A stretch of 64,000 nt of DNA. Origin: Streptomyces sp. SID13031 (GTDB taxonomy: Bacteria; Actinomycetota; Actinomycetes; Propionibacteriales; Kribbellaceae). A program made the translations under genes and the position numbers. Positions 32,662 through 42,143 of this stretch are shown piece by piece (position 1 is the stretch's first letter; every line of letters starts with the position of its first letter). The stretch covers positions 52,738-116,737 of the forward strand of contig NZ_JAAGLV010000026.1 of the NCBI RefSeq assembly GCF_010548305.1, given 5' to 3'. A model generated the notes under the pieces. That model was not told where the DNA came from, did not search any database, and was given only the letters and a program-made list of their open reading frames with translations.

Positions 32662-33912
32662 ATGAAGAAGAGACTTATCGCCACTGGCGTCGCAGTGCCC
32701 TCGCTGCTGTTCACCTTCGCGATCCCTGCCCAGGCAGCCGTCGCGGTACCGACCTGGACGACGGCGAACAGTGTGTCGACGGGGGACCAGGATGCTCCGG
32801 CCATCGCGACCAACCGCAACGGGTACGTCGCTGTCGTGTGGGAGGACGATCGGGATACGACCGCTGCGGCCGACAACGCGCACAGCGAGATCTTCCTGCG
32901 GCTGTACCGCAACGGCACGGCGCTCTATGAGAAGAAGCTGTCCGCCGCGGGCGGCAGTGGTGTCACCAACTGGCGACACCTCCACCCGGACGTCGGTCTG
33001 GATGACAAGGGCAACGCCGTCGTGGTGTGGGCCGACGACCCGGACGGCAACGGCTACTACAACATCCCGTACCGCGTGGTGAACACCGCCGGCACCGTCA
33101 CGGCCTCCGCCAACGCCAACACCTCGTCCGACGGTCAGCAGACCAATCCGCGGGTGGCGGTCGACCCGGACGGTGCACCCTCCAGCGCGGCCGTCGCGTT
33201 CACGGTCGTGTGGGAGGACCTGCAGACGCCGGCCGGTGCGCTGCCGACGGTCAAGGCTGCCGGGTACACCGGGCCGACGACTCGGGCCTGGGAGGTCACC
33301 GCCTCGGCGACGACGGGCCAGCAGCACAACCCGGACGTGGCGGTGTCGGCCTCGGGTGACGCGATCGTGGTCTGGGATGACGGGTCCGCCGATACGGCGT
33401 ACAACGTCGGGCTGGTTGGTCTGGCCCGCACGAATGGCGCCGTCACGCTGTCCCGGCGTACGGCGAACGCCACCACGGCTGGGGCGCAGACGCGCGCGTC
33501 GGTCGCTGCCAATTTCAACGGTGACTTCGCGGTGGCCTGGCAGTCGGGTGCGGGAGTTTGGACGCGTGGCTTCACCGGCACGGGTGCCGCTCGCTATGCC
33601 GACCTGGAAGTCGTTGCTAGTGGCAAGCTTCCGTCGGCCGGGATCGACGACCAGTCCAACAGTGTTGTCGGCTGGACCGCACAGGCCACCGATCTCGACG
33701 TGTGGGTGCGTGGCTTCACCCCAGCCGGTACTACGGACGCGCCGCGCCTGTCGGCTCAGCAGTTGAGCCAGCTGACCGCAGGGCGGCAGGAGCAGATGGT
33801 GGTCGCGGTGTCGCCGTGGTCCGAGGTAGCGGTGGCGTACACCGACGACAACGATGGGAACACCTATGACCAGGTGATGCTCGGGCAGGGAATGTCGAAC
33901 AACAACTTCTGA
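32662..33912 (+). CDS. Secreted beta-propeller-like repeat protein
   Basis: A 416-residue exported protein with a signal peptide ending in AQA (about residue 24). The body is a series of about seven repeats around NPxVAVxxxGxAVVVWxDD (for example APAIATNRNGYVAVVWEDD, HPDVGLDDKGNAVVVWADD, NPDVAVSASGDAIVVWDD), the pattern of blade strands in a beta-propeller. No catalytic residues were recognised. It follows the PhoD gene by 11 bases and may bind a ligand or metal in the same extracellular process. Confidence 0.72.
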   Translation: MKKRLIATGVAVPSLLFTFAIPAQAAVAVPTWTTANSVSTGDQDAPAIATNRNGYVAVVWEDDRDTTAAADNAHSEIFLRLYRNGTALYEKKLSAAGGSGVTNWRHLHPDVGLDDKGNAVVVWADDPDGNGYYNIPYRVVNTAGTVTASANANTSSDGQQTNPRVAVDPDGAPSSAAVAFTVVWEDLQTPAGALPTVKAAGYTGPTTRAWEVTASATTGQQHNPDVAVSASGDAIVVWDDGSADTAYNVGLVGLARTNGAVTLSRRTANATTAGAQTRASVAANFNGDFAVAWQSGAGVWTRGFTGTGAARYADLEVVASGKLPSAGIDDQSNSVVGWTAQATDLDVWVRGFTPAGTTDAPRLSAQQLSQLTAGRQEQMVVAVSPWSEVAVAYTDDNDGNTYDQVMLGQGMSNNNF

Positions 33913-33919
33913 GTGGCTG

Positions 33920-33948
33920 GGGCCCGGGCGGGACGTTCGCCCGGGCCC
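33920..33948. terminator. Strong terminator between convergent genes
   Basis: GGGCCCGGGCG (33920-33930) pairs perfectly with CGCCCGGGCCC (33938-33948), followed by TTCGTTTT. It serves the repeat-protein gene and can also serve the convergent glycosidase gene. Confidence 0.85.
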
Positions 33949-33961
33949 TTCGTTTTGGGTG

Positions 33962-35266
33962 CTACTTCTTCTCGACCCAGATGAGGGCGTCGCCGACGGC
34001 CCGCTCGGCGCCGTTGGTGCCGCTGGGGTGGCTGACGAGCGTGCCGTTGACGGCCATCGCGGTCGAGCCGCCGCCGTCGAGGTTGATCGCGTCGTGCAGG
34101 CCGAGTGCGTTCGCGACCGCGGCCGTCTCGTTCATCGTCGTACCGACGCTGGTGGTCTGGCGGCCGTCGAGCGCTGCGAGGGTGAGCTTGCCGTCGCTGG
34201 TGGTGCCGACGATCGTGCGCGGGTTGCGGTCGAAGAAGCTACCGGTACCGGCCGGGACGACGATCTGGCCGTTGGCGGTGAGGCGGTAGCGACCGGTCAC
34301 GCCGTACAGGTCCTTCTTCAGCTTGAGATTGGTGCCGTACTCATTGGCGACGGCGAGGTCGGTCTTCAAACAGGTGCTGGAGACCATGCCGAGCAGTGCG
34401 TTCGAGTCGCTGCCCGTGGCCTGCAAGGAGGTCTGGCCTTTGGTCAGGCTGGTACCGCGGGTGGCCGCGACTCGCTCGACGCAGCCGTCCCGGTCGAGGA
34501 CGACCTCGATCCCCACGCCGGCCGGGGTGGTGGCCGCGAACTCGGGGGTGAACAGGGTGACGTCACCGGGAACGGTGCACGAGGTCTGCGCCGGCAGGGT
34601 GGCGCAGGCGGCCGGGATCACCGGCGGGTGGTTGACGAACTCGAGCGGCAGGGTGGTACCGGTCTTGGGGTTCTTGACCGAGCCGGTCCAGCGGAGGTGG
34701 CCCATCACCGCTTTGTTGGTCTTGGCATCGATCACGAAGTTGGCCTCGGCCGGGTCGGTCAGCGGCTCACTGAGCAGTTTGCCGTCGGAGATCCCCAGAC
34801 CGACCGGCTCGCCGGGGTAGAGGGCGCTCGCGGTGAAGGTGAAGAAGGACGCGTTGACGCCGGCCAGGGCTCCCGAAGTACGGACCAGGTCTGACGTCTT
34901 CTCGACCTTGGCCAGGTCGGGGCCGTAGGTCGTCCTCAGCTCACCCCTCGCCTTGCGCGGGTCGATGGTGAGCACGTTGACGACCCAGGGGCCGCGGGTC
35001 GTGGTGTTGATCTGGTCTGCCGGGGCAGGGTCGGTGCCGCGGACGATGCGGGTCAGGGTGACGCCCGTGGCGAGGGTCGTGCTGGTGCGGGTTTCGGCGA
35101 GGTCCGCGTCGCCGAGGGGAAGGACACCGGCGGCGTACTGGATCGGGAGCTGTTCGGCGCCTTGGTCGGGGGATTGGGCGACGGCGGTGGACGGGGCGAC
35201 GAGCAGGGTCGCGAGCGCGGCCAGCGAGGTGGCCGCGGCAAGCGCGGTACGGGCGGGAGCAGTCAT
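33962..35266 (-). CDS. Secreted phosphodiester glycosidase (NAGPA domain)
   Basis: A 434-residue exported protein with a signal peptide (TALAAATSLAALATLLVAPSTAVA). The C-terminal half is the phosphodiester-glycosidase (uncovering-enzyme, NAGPA) domain: RNPRTIVGTTSDGKLTLAALDG, NLDGGGSTAMAVNG and VSHPSG are its hallmark motifs. The N-terminal 200 residues precede the LAGVNASFF strand. It should cleave sugar-phosphodiester links on wall polymers or glycans outside the cell. ATG at 35266 has AGGA at suitable spacing; ATG at 35275 is an alternative. Confidence 0.85.
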   Translation of the reverse strand: MTAPARTALAAATSLAALATLLVAPSTAVAQSPDQGAEQLPIQYAAGVLPLGDADLAETRTSTTLATGVTLTRIVRGTDPAPADQINTTTRGPWVVNVLTIDPRKARGELRTTYGPDLAKVEKTSDLVRTSGALAGVNASFFTFTASALYPGEPVGLGISDGKLLSEPLTDPAEANFVIDAKTNKAVMGHLRWTGSVKNPKTGTTLPLEFVNHPPVIPAACATLPAQTSCTVPGDVTLFTPEFAATTPAGVGIEVVLDRDGCVERVAATRGTSLTKGQTSLQATGSDSNALLGMVSSTCLKTDLAVANEYGTNLKLKKDLYGVTGRYRLTANGQIVVPAGTGSFFDRNPRTIVGTTSDGKLTLAALDGRQTTSVGTTMNETAAVANALGLHDAINLDGGGSTAMAVNGTLVSHPSGTNGAERAVGDALIWVEKK

Positions 35267-35392
35267 GGTGGCCATCCTGGGTTGTTTAGGTGGAATCCTT
35301 CCAGTCGGTTGGCTTGCATGTCAGTAACTTGCAGATGAAACGTTTCGTCTAGAATCGCTGGCGTGACGAAGCCGCCGAGCGCCTGACGCCGC

Positions 35393-36316
35393 ATGTCCGC
35401 TGTCGTCGCCGCCTTCGTCGCACTGGTATCGGTCGCCGTGCTCGGGTATCTCGTCGGACTGGCCGGCGTACTGCGGGCCGAAGACGAGCTGGTGTTGTCG
35501 CGGCTCGCGTTCTTCGTGGCGACGCCGGCGTTGCTGTTCACCACGGTTGCGCGCGCCGATCTGCACGCGATCTTCTCGCCGGTGCTGCTGACGAATCTGG
35601 CGGGGGTGTTCGTCGTCCAGCTGCTGTATCTGGCCGTGGCCGTGCTGATCTGGCGACGGAGCCGGGCGCAGGCGACGATCGGAGTACTGGCCGCTTCGTA
35701 TGTGAACGCCGGGAATCTGGGCGTGCCGGTCGCCGCGTATGTGCTGGGCGACGGGGCGTTGGTGGCGCCGATCGTGTTGTTCCAGCTGCTGGTGATGGCG
35801 CCGGTGGCGTTCGCAGTGCTGGACGGAGATCGGCAAGGATCTGGGCGGCGGGTGTCGTTGCGGATCCTGCTGACTCGACCGCTGCGGAATCCGTTGACCG
35901 TGGCGTCGCTACTCGGCTTGCTGGTTGCCGCCGTTGGTGTGGAGCTGCCGTCGTTGCTGATGCGGCCGATCGACCTGGTGGCCGCGGCGGCGGTACCGGT
36001 CGCGCTGGTGGCCTATGGGTTGAGCCTCAGCGGGGCGAAGGACTCCATCAGCCTCGACCGCGACGCAGTACTGGCTGTGCTGTTGAAGACGCTCGTCCAA
36101 CCGCTCGTCGCGTTCTCGGTCGGCCGCTGGCTCCTCGGCCTCGAGGGCCCCGCTCTGCTCGCCCCAGTACTGCTTGCCGCGTTGCCCACTGCTCAAAACG
36201 TCTACGTGTATGCCGTGCAGTACCGCGCCGCGCGACGACTCGCGCGCAGCGCAGTACTGCTCAGCACATTGCTCTCGATCCCGGTGATGATCGCGCTAAG
36301 CGGTCTACTCGCCTGA
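35393..36316 (+). CDS. AEC-family (auxin efflux carrier-like) transporter
   Basis: A 307-residue membrane protein with about ten helices. The family signature is seen in SRLAFFVATPALLFTTVARADL near the N-terminus, ASYVNAGNLGVPVAAYVLGDGA in the first bundle, and LPTAQNVYVYAVQYRAA near the C-terminus. AEC proteins export or import organic acids; the substrate is unknown. It diverges from the glycosidase gene with 126 bases between them. Confidence 0.87.
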   Translation: MSAVVAAFVALVSVAVLGYLVGLAGVLRAEDELVLSRLAFFVATPALLFTTVARADLHAIFSPVLLTNLAGVFVVQLLYLAVAVLIWRRSRAQATIGVLAASYVNAGNLGVPVAAYVLGDGALVAPIVLFQLLVMAPVAFAVLDGDRQGSGRRVSLRILLTRPLRNPLTVASLLGLLVAAVGVELPSLLMRPIDLVAAAAVPVALVAYGLSLSGAKDSISLDRDAVLAVLLKTLVQPLVAFSVGRWLLGLEGPALLAPVLLAALPTAQNVYVYAVQYRAARRLARSAVLLSTLLSIPVMIALSGLLA

Positions 36317-36331
36317 CCGCTTCCGGCTGAG

Positions 36332-37966
36332 CTACTTCATGGCGGTGAAGGCTTCGTCGGCGAGGGGGCCGACGTCGTTGACGCTGACGCCCTCGTTGGC
36401 CGCCTGAGCGATCACGGTGAGGGTGTTGGATCCCCGGTAACACTGGGTCGGCAGGGTGTCGGTCGACTCCACGCAGGTCGACTGCCCGACCTGCTTGACC
36501 AGCTCGGGCGAGGCGCCGGAGTCCTTGATCGTCTTGTCGATGTCGACCTTGCCGCGCAACGCGATCACCACGAACAGCCGCTGGCCGTCGAGATTCCCGT
36601 ACGCCTCGACGGTCGCCTGCTTGCCATCATTGATCCGGCTCAACGCGTCCCGCGTCTGATCCAGCTTGAGCTGCTCACGTATCTGGGCATCAGTCACCCG
36701 ATCCAGCCCACCCAACTTCGCCGGCGGCTCGATTCCGCGAGCCGTGTTCAACCGGCTCATCGGCCCCAGCCCCGCGAAGTACCCCAGAGCCGCAATCACC
36801 AGCAACGCAAGGACGACCCCACCCACAGTCACCCAAGGATTCCGCCGCCACCGAACCTTCTTAAGCCCCCGCCAAGGCGCCTTCCACCAAGGTCCCTTAG
36901 GCCCGTCACCCCCAGCCCCAGCACCCTTCCCATCAGCAGCATTCACACCACCCACAACATCCTTGACCCCACCAGCAGCCGCACCACCTGCACCCGCTGC
37001 GCTCCCCACCTGCACCGGAATCGACTCAGTAATAGCCTCAGCCGCACCACCCGACACCGCGCCGCCGCCCGCTTTACCTGCGCCTACGGCGCCGCCTGTA
37101 CTACCGACCGCCGTACTACCGACCGCGCTCGCAGCGGAGCCCGCGCCAGCGGAGCCGCCCACACCCGCAGAGCTTCCTGCACCTGCAGAGCTTCCTGGCC
37201 CCGCGGTGGTGCCTGCTCCTGCAGAGCTTCCTAGACCCGTGGTGGAGCCTGCTCCTGCAGTGGTGGCTGTGCCACTCGGCTGGCTCTTGGCGGCGTCGGC
37301 CGGCGAACCGGTCGTGCTGCTCGCACCGCCTACCGATGAATCAGTCGTGCTGCGCGCACCAGCGGCCGGTGAATCACCAGCGCCGGGCACAACAGTCTTG
37401 GAGGCGGCGCCGCCCAGGCCAGAAGAAGCCCCGGCCGCCGATCCACCTGCTGCGCCTCCGCCCTTGGACTCACCCGTGCGGGAGCCGCCTGCAGCGCCGC
37501 TGGTACTCCCAGCCGAGCCCGCCCCGGCGCCAGCCGAGCCCGCCCCGGCGCCAGCCGAGCTGCCCGCGCCAGCGGTGCTGTCTGCACCAGCAGAGCTTCC
37601 TGCACCCGCAGCGCCAGCGCCTGTGGTGCTGGGCTGGGTTTTGGTGGTGGCGGCTGTGGTGCTTGAGTCGGCGACCTTCGAGTTGCCAGTGGTGGGTGCA
37701 GCGGTCGAGGAGGTTGGAGCTGCGGAGCTTCTCGTCGCTGGTTCGCCTGGGGTGCTTGCGCCCGTCTTGCTAGCCGGTGTGCCGTCGCCCTCGGAGTTGT
37801 CCGTGGGGGTGTTGGCTGCGGTGGTGCTTGCGGCTGGGGTGGGATCTTCGGGCGCGTTGCTGCTGGGAGGAGGAGACAGGGGAGTCTGTGGTGGGCGAGG
37901 GGTTTGTGGGGGAAGTGGGGTTTGCTTGGGGCGCTTGTCCGGGCCGGGGGTGGTGGGGGTGCTCAT
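36332..37966 (-). CDS. Low-complexity Gly/Ala/Ser/Thr-rich single-pass membrane protein
   Basis: A 544-residue protein. The first 30 residues are Pro-rich; residues 40-310 are an extreme Gly/Ala/Ser/Thr low-complexity tract made of GAGSSAG/GAGTTAG-type repeats; then a basic patch (WWKAPWRGLKKVRWRRNPW), one membrane helix (VTVGGVVLALLVIAALGYFAG, about 395-414) and a 120-residue extracellular domain with a pair of cysteines (STCVES, QCYRGS). The topology is cytosolic low-complexity tail, membrane, external domain. AGGAG precedes ATG at 37966. The function is unknown. Confidence 0.68.
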   Translation of the reverse strand: MSTPTTPGPDKRPKQTPLPPQTPRPPQTPLSPPPSSNAPEDPTPAASTTAANTPTDNSEGDGTPASKTGASTPGEPATRSSAAPTSSTAAPTTGNSKVADSSTTAATTKTQPSTTGAGAAGAGSSAGADSTAGAGSSAGAGAGSAGAGAGSAGSTSGAAGGSRTGESKGGGAAGGSAAGASSGLGGAASKTVVPGAGDSPAAGARSTTDSSVGGASSTTGSPADAAKSQPSGTATTAGAGSTTGLGSSAGAGTTAGPGSSAGAGSSAGVGGSAGAGSAASAVGSTAVGSTGGAVGAGKAGGGAVSGGAAEAITESIPVQVGSAAGAGGAAAGGVKDVVGGVNAADGKGAGAGGDGPKGPWWKAPWRGLKKVRWRRNPWVTVGGVVLALLVIAALGYFAGLGPMSRLNTARGIEPPAKLGGLDRVTDAQIREQLKLDQTRDALSRINDGKQATVEAYGNLDGQRLFVVIALRGKVDIDKTIKDSGASPELVKQVGQSTCVESTDTLPTQCYRGSNTLTVIAQAANEGVSVNDVGPLADEAFTAMK

Positions 37967-38111
37967 GGAGTTCTCCTCGGGGCGCTCGGACGGGGTCGCC
38001 GGGGGATGGGCTGGGGTTGACCCGATCGTTTCATATCCGGACAAGGTGATCCTGCAAGCCGGTCCGAGGACAGACTGATCCCGCAGGGTAGTCGGTCGAG
38101 TGAAAGCAGTA

Positions 38112-38138
38112 GCGCCCGCCTCCAAGGGAAGCGGGCGC
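38112..38138 (-). terminator. valS terminator
   Basis: GCGCCCGC (38112-38119) pairs with GCGGGCGC (38131-38138), 35 bases downstream of the valS stop on the minus strand. Confidence 0.7.
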
Positions 38139-38172
38139 CACAGAGCCTTCCGGTACGGCTGGCCCGGTACGG

Positions 38173-40713
38173 TCAGAGGGTCGCGATGACCGAGACCGAA
38201 CCGGACTCGTCCGGGCTCCAGAGGATTTCGCCGGTGATGCGGCCGGCGGCCCGGAGGTCGACCTCGGCGCGTTCGGCCAGGGTCAACCGTGCGGCCGGCC
38301 CGCTGACCTCGGCCTTGGAGACCTCGGTCTTCATCGAGACCTGGGCGCTCGACTTGGCGCCGCGGATGCCCGCGAGCACCTCGGCGACCGCGTCCAGAAC
38401 CGCCGGGTCCTGCTCGGCCGACGCGATATCGACCGCCGCGACCGGCCACGACGTCCGGTGGATCGACCCTTCCTGCCACCACGACCAGACCTCTTCGGTC
38501 GCGAACGGCAGATAAGGCGCGAGCAGCCGCAGCTGAACCGACAGGGCGACAGCCAGCGCCGCCTTCGCCGAGGCGGCACCCTCCTCGCCGTGACCGCCGT
38601 ACGCGCGCTCCTTCACCAGCTCGACGTAGTCGTCGCAGAAGCTCCAGAAGAACCGCTCGGCGATCTCCAGCGCACCCGTGTAGTCGTACCGCTCGAATGC
38701 CTCGGTGGCCTCGGAAGTCACCTTCCGGAGCTGAGCGAGCATCGCCAGGTCGACCGGCTCGGTCACCGCACCGGCGTCGACCGAGGTGGCGCCGAACGAC
38801 AGCACGAACTTCGACGCGTTCAGGACCTTGATCGCCAACCGGCGACCGACCTTCATCTGCGACTCGTCGAACGGCGAGTCCATCCCCGGTCGCGCCATCG
38901 CTGCACGCCAGCGGACCGCGTCCGAGCCGAACTTCTCCAGGATCTCCGACGGAACGACCGCGTTGCCCTTGGACTTCGACATCTTCTTGCGGTCGGGGTC
39001 GACGACGAATCCGGAGATCATCGACCGCGCCCACGGCAGCGTGCCGTTCTCGAAGTGCGCCCGGACGACGCGGGAGAACAGCCAGGTACGGATGATCTCG
39101 TGCGCGTGGGTGTTCAGGTCCATCGGGAAGGTGCGCTTGAACAGGTCGTCGTCGCGCTCCCAGCCGCAGACGATGTGCGGGGTGAGCGACGAGGTCGCCC
39201 AGGTGTCCATCACATCCGGATCCGCGACGAAGCCGCCCGGCTTGCCGCGCTGGGACTCGTCGTACCCACCGGGGACCTGCGAGGTCGGGTCGATCGGCAG
39301 ATCGGCCTCGCTCGGCATCAGCGGGTGCGCGTAGTCCGGCTCGCCTTCGTGGTTCAGCGGGTACCAGACCGGGAACGGGACGCCGAAGAAGCGCTGGCGG
39401 GAGATCAGCCAGTCGCCGTTCAGCCCGTTGACCCAGTTCTGGTAGCGGTGGTGCATGAACTCGGGGACCCAGCCCAGCTCGTTGCCGCGCTCGATGAACT
39501 CGGCCTTCAGCTCCTCGTCCCGGCCGCCGTTGCGGATGTACCACTGCCGGGTGGAGACGATCTCGAGCGGCTTGTCGCCCTTCTCGAAGAAGTTCGCCTT
39601 CCGCTGCGTCGGCTTCGGCTCGCCGTCCAGGTCGCCGCTCTCGCGCAGCTTGGCGACGGTCAGTTCCCTTGCGCTGAAGGTGGTCTTGCCGGCCAGCTCG
39701 GCATACAACTCGGAACCTTCAAGCCACGCAGGGGTGTCGCGCAGCAGCCGCCCGTCGCGACCGATGACGGTGCGGACGGGCAGTTGCAGCTCACGCCACC
39801 AGATGACGTCGGTGAGGTCACCGAAGGTGCAGCACATCGCGATGCCCGCGCCCTTGTCGGGCTCGGCCAACTCGTGCGCCAGGACCGGGATCTCGACGTC
39901 GAACAGCGGCGAGCGGACTGTAGTACCGAACAGGTGCTTGTACCGCTCGTCGGTCGGGTGGGCGATCAGTGCGACACAGGCCGGGAGCAGCTCGGGGCGG
40001 GTCGTCTCGATGTAGATCGGGCCGTCGGCGCCGTGGAAAGCGATCTTGTGGAACGCGCCGGGGTAGTCCCGGGCCTCCAGCTCGGCCTGCGCGACGGCGG
40101 TCTGGAAGGTGACGTCCCAGAGCGTCGGCGCCTCGGACAGATAGGCCTCGCCGCGGGCGAAGTTCCGCAGGAAGGCGCGCTGCGACGTCCGCCGGGAGTC
40201 CTCGGAGATGGTCGTGTAGAGGTAGTTCCAGTCGACGCTCAGCCCGACCTGGCGCCACATCGCCTCGAACGCCTGCTCGTCGATGTGGGTGAGCTCGCCA
40301 CACAGGTCGACGAAGTTCTGCCGCGAGATCGCGATCTGCTTCTTCGGGTCCGGCTTCTCCGGCGGGGTGAAGTCGGGATCGAAGGGCAGCGAGGGGTCGC
40401 ACTTGACGCCGTAGTAGTTCTGGACCCGGCGCTCGGTCGGCAGGCCGTTGTCGTCCCAGCCGATCGGGTAGAAGACCTTCTTGCCCCGCATCCGCTGGAA
40501 GCGCGCGACCAGGTCGGTGTGGGTGTAGCTGAAGATGTGCCCGACGTGCAGCGACCCGGAGACGGTCGGCGGCGGGGTGTCGATCGAGTAGACGTCCGCG
40601 CGCTCCGCTGTACGGTCGAACGCGTAGGTCTGCTGTTCCTTCCATACGGCAGCCCACTTCTCCTCGAGGCCTTCGAGGGTGGGCTTGTCAGGAACGCGGG
40701 ACGTCTCGGTCAT
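38173..40713 (-). CDS. valS: Valyl-tRNA synthetase
   Basis: An 846-residue class Ia synthetase. The HIGH motif is HVGH in SGSLHVGHIFSYTHTD (about residues 56-59), followed by DDNGLPTERRVQNYYGV; the editing domain spans roughly residues 180-350; KMSKS is at KKMSKSKGN. It charges tRNA-Val. It lacks the long C-terminal coiled-coil arm of E. coli-type ValS and belongs with the shorter form seen in other actinomycetes. It is transcribed divergently from folC, with 68 bases between starts. Confidence 0.94.
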   Translation of the reverse strand: MTETSRVPDKPTLEGLEEKWAAVWKEQQTYAFDRTAERADVYSIDTPPPTVSGSLHVGHIFSYTHTDLVARFQRMRGKKVFYPIGWDDNGLPTERRVQNYYGVKCDPSLPFDPDFTPPEKPDPKKQIAISRQNFVDLCGELTHIDEQAFEAMWRQVGLSVDWNYLYTTISEDSRRTSQRAFLRNFARGEAYLSEAPTLWDVTFQTAVAQAELEARDYPGAFHKIAFHGADGPIYIETTRPELLPACVALIAHPTDERYKHLFGTTVRSPLFDVEIPVLAHELAEPDKGAGIAMCCTFGDLTDVIWWRELQLPVRTVIGRDGRLLRDTPAWLEGSELYAELAGKTTFSARELTVAKLRESGDLDGEPKPTQRKANFFEKGDKPLEIVSTRQWYIRNGGRDEELKAEFIERGNELGWVPEFMHHRYQNWVNGLNGDWLISRQRFFGVPFPVWYPLNHEGEPDYAHPLMPSEADLPIDPTSQVPGGYDESQRGKPGGFVADPDVMDTWATSSLTPHIVCGWERDDDLFKRTFPMDLNTHAHEIIRTWLFSRVVRAHFENGTLPWARSMISGFVVDPDRKKMSKSKGNAVVPSEILEKFGSDAVRWRAAMARPGMDSPFDESQMKVGRRLAIKVLNASKFVLSFGATSVDAGAVTEPVDLAMLAQLRKVTSEATEAFERYDYTGALEIAERFFWSFCDDYVELVKERAYGGHGEEGAASAKAALAVALSVQLRLLAPYLPFATEEVWSWWQEGSIHRTSWPVAAVDIASAEQDPAVLDAVAEVLAGIRGAKSSAQVSMKTEVSKAEVSGPAARLTLAERAEVDLRAAGRITGEILWSPDESGSVSVIATL

Positions 40714-40781
40714 ACGGCAATCCTAGTGGTTGTCAAGGGGTGCTCACGACGGGTTATCCACGGCCCTAGACTGGCGGTCTG

Positions 40782-42143
40782 ATGAGTGACCTCTCGTACG
40801 CCGAAGTGTCGGCGAAGCTCCAGGCCCGTTGGCCGGAGAACAAGATCGATCCCACGCTGGACCGGGTCCGCCGGCTCGTCGAGCTGCTCGGCGACCCGCA
40901 GAAGAGCTATCCCGTCATCCATCTGACCGGTACCAACGGCAAGACCTCGACCGCCCGGATGGTCGACGCGCTGCTGCAGGAGGCCGGGCTGCGGACCGGG
41001 CGGTTCACCAGCCCGCACCTGGAGACCGTCCGGGAGCGGATCACGCTGAACGGCGAGCCGATCGACGAGCAGCGGTTCGTCGAGGTCTACGCCGAGATCG
41101 AGCCGTACGTCGATGTCGTCGACTCGGAGAACGAGGACCCGCTGTCGTTCTTCGAGGTGCTCACCGCGATGGCCTTCGCCGCCTTCGCCGACGCGCCCGT
41201 CGACGTCGCGGTGATCGAGGTCGGCCTCGGCGGCACCTGGGACTCCACCAACGTCGCCGACGGCATCGTCTCGGTGATCACCCCGGTCGCCGTCGACCAC
41301 GCGCACATCCTCGGCTCCGATCCGGTCACCATCGCCAAGGACAAGTCCGGCATCATCAAGCCCGCCGGCACGGTCGTGATCTCGCAGCAGAGCCTCGACG
41401 TGGCCGAAGTACTGGTCCGCAAGGCCGCCGAGGTCGGTGCGCAGGTCGCCCGCGAGGGACTCGAGTTCGGCGTCGTCAGCCGCTCGGTCGCGGTCGGCGG
41501 CCAGCTGATCTCGTTCAAGGGTCTCGGTGGCGAGTACGACGACATCTTCCTTCCGCTGCACGGCGAGTACCAGGCGCACAACGCCTCGACCGCACTCGCC
41601 GCCGTCGAGGCGCTGCTCGGCGCAAGTGGGCAGAACGAGGGGCAGCGGATGACCCGCGAGCTGGTCGAGGCCGCGTTCGCCGAGGTGACCAGCCCGGGCC
41701 GGATGGAGGTCGTCCGGACCAGCCCCACGGTCATCGTCGACGCCGCGCACAACCCGCACGGCGCCGAGGCGACCGCCGCGACCGTGTCCGAGGCGTTCGC
41801 GTTCCAGCCGCTGATCGGCGTACTGGGCTGTATGAAGGACAAGGACGTGTACGGCGTCCTCGAGGCGTACGAGCCGATCATGGAGACCGTCGTCTGCACC
41901 CGGAACTCCTTCGAGCGGTCGATGCCGGCCGAGGAGCTGGGCGAGATCGCGATCGAGATCTTCGGTGAGGACCGGGTGCTCGTCCGGCCCAAGCTGCTCG
42001 ACGCGATCGACGACGCGATCCGGCTGGCCGAGGAGAACGCGCTCGCGATGGGCACCGGCGGCGTCCTGATCACCGGCTCGGTGATCACCGCGGGCGAGGC
42101 CCGCACGCTGCTCATCCGCAAACGGGCCGGGGAGCAGCGGTGA
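40782..42143 (+). CDS. folC: Folylpolyglutamate synthase/dihydrofolate synthase
   Basis: A 453-residue Mur-ligase-family enzyme that adds glutamate to folates and can form dihydrofolate from dihydropteroate. The P-loop is HLTGTNGKTSTARM; TSPHLETVRERI, EVGLGGTWDSTN and VDHAHILG are family motifs; IVDAAHNPHGAEATA lies in the C-terminal domain. DUF4233 and ndk follow, the usual actinobacterial order. The stop overlaps the next start as GTGA. Confidence 0.93.
   Translation: MSDLSYAEVSAKLQARWPENKIDPTLDRVRRLVELLGDPQKSYPVIHLTGTNGKTSTARMVDALLQEAGLRTGRFTSPHLETVRERITLNGEPIDEQRFVEVYAEIEPYVDVVDSENEDPLSFFEVLTAMAFAAFADAPVDVAVIEVGLGGTWDSTNVADGIVSVITPVAVDHAHILGSDPVTIAKDKSGIIKPAGTVVISQQSLDVAEVLVRKAAEVGAQVAREGLEFGVVSRSVAVGGQLISFKGLGGEYDDIFLPLHGEYQAHNASTALAAVEALLGASGQNEGQRMTRELVEAAFAEVTSPGRMEVVRTSPTVIVDAAHNPHGAEATAATVSEAFAFQPLIGVLGCMKDKDVYGVLEAYEPIMETVVCTRNSFERSMPAEELGEIAIEIFGEDRVLVRPKLLDAIDDAIRLAEENALAMGTGGVLITGSVITAGEARTLLIRKRAGEQR

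Noticed and set aside
37967..39544. Upstream extension of the low-complexity protein to 1070 codons
   Set aside because: It runs antisense through valS; ATG at 37966 has a good ribosome site and a natural N-terminus.
38458..40782. A 774-codon plus-strand frame across valS
   Set aside because: Antisense to valS, with composition dominated by Arg, Val and Gln and no domain; a GC-bias shadow.
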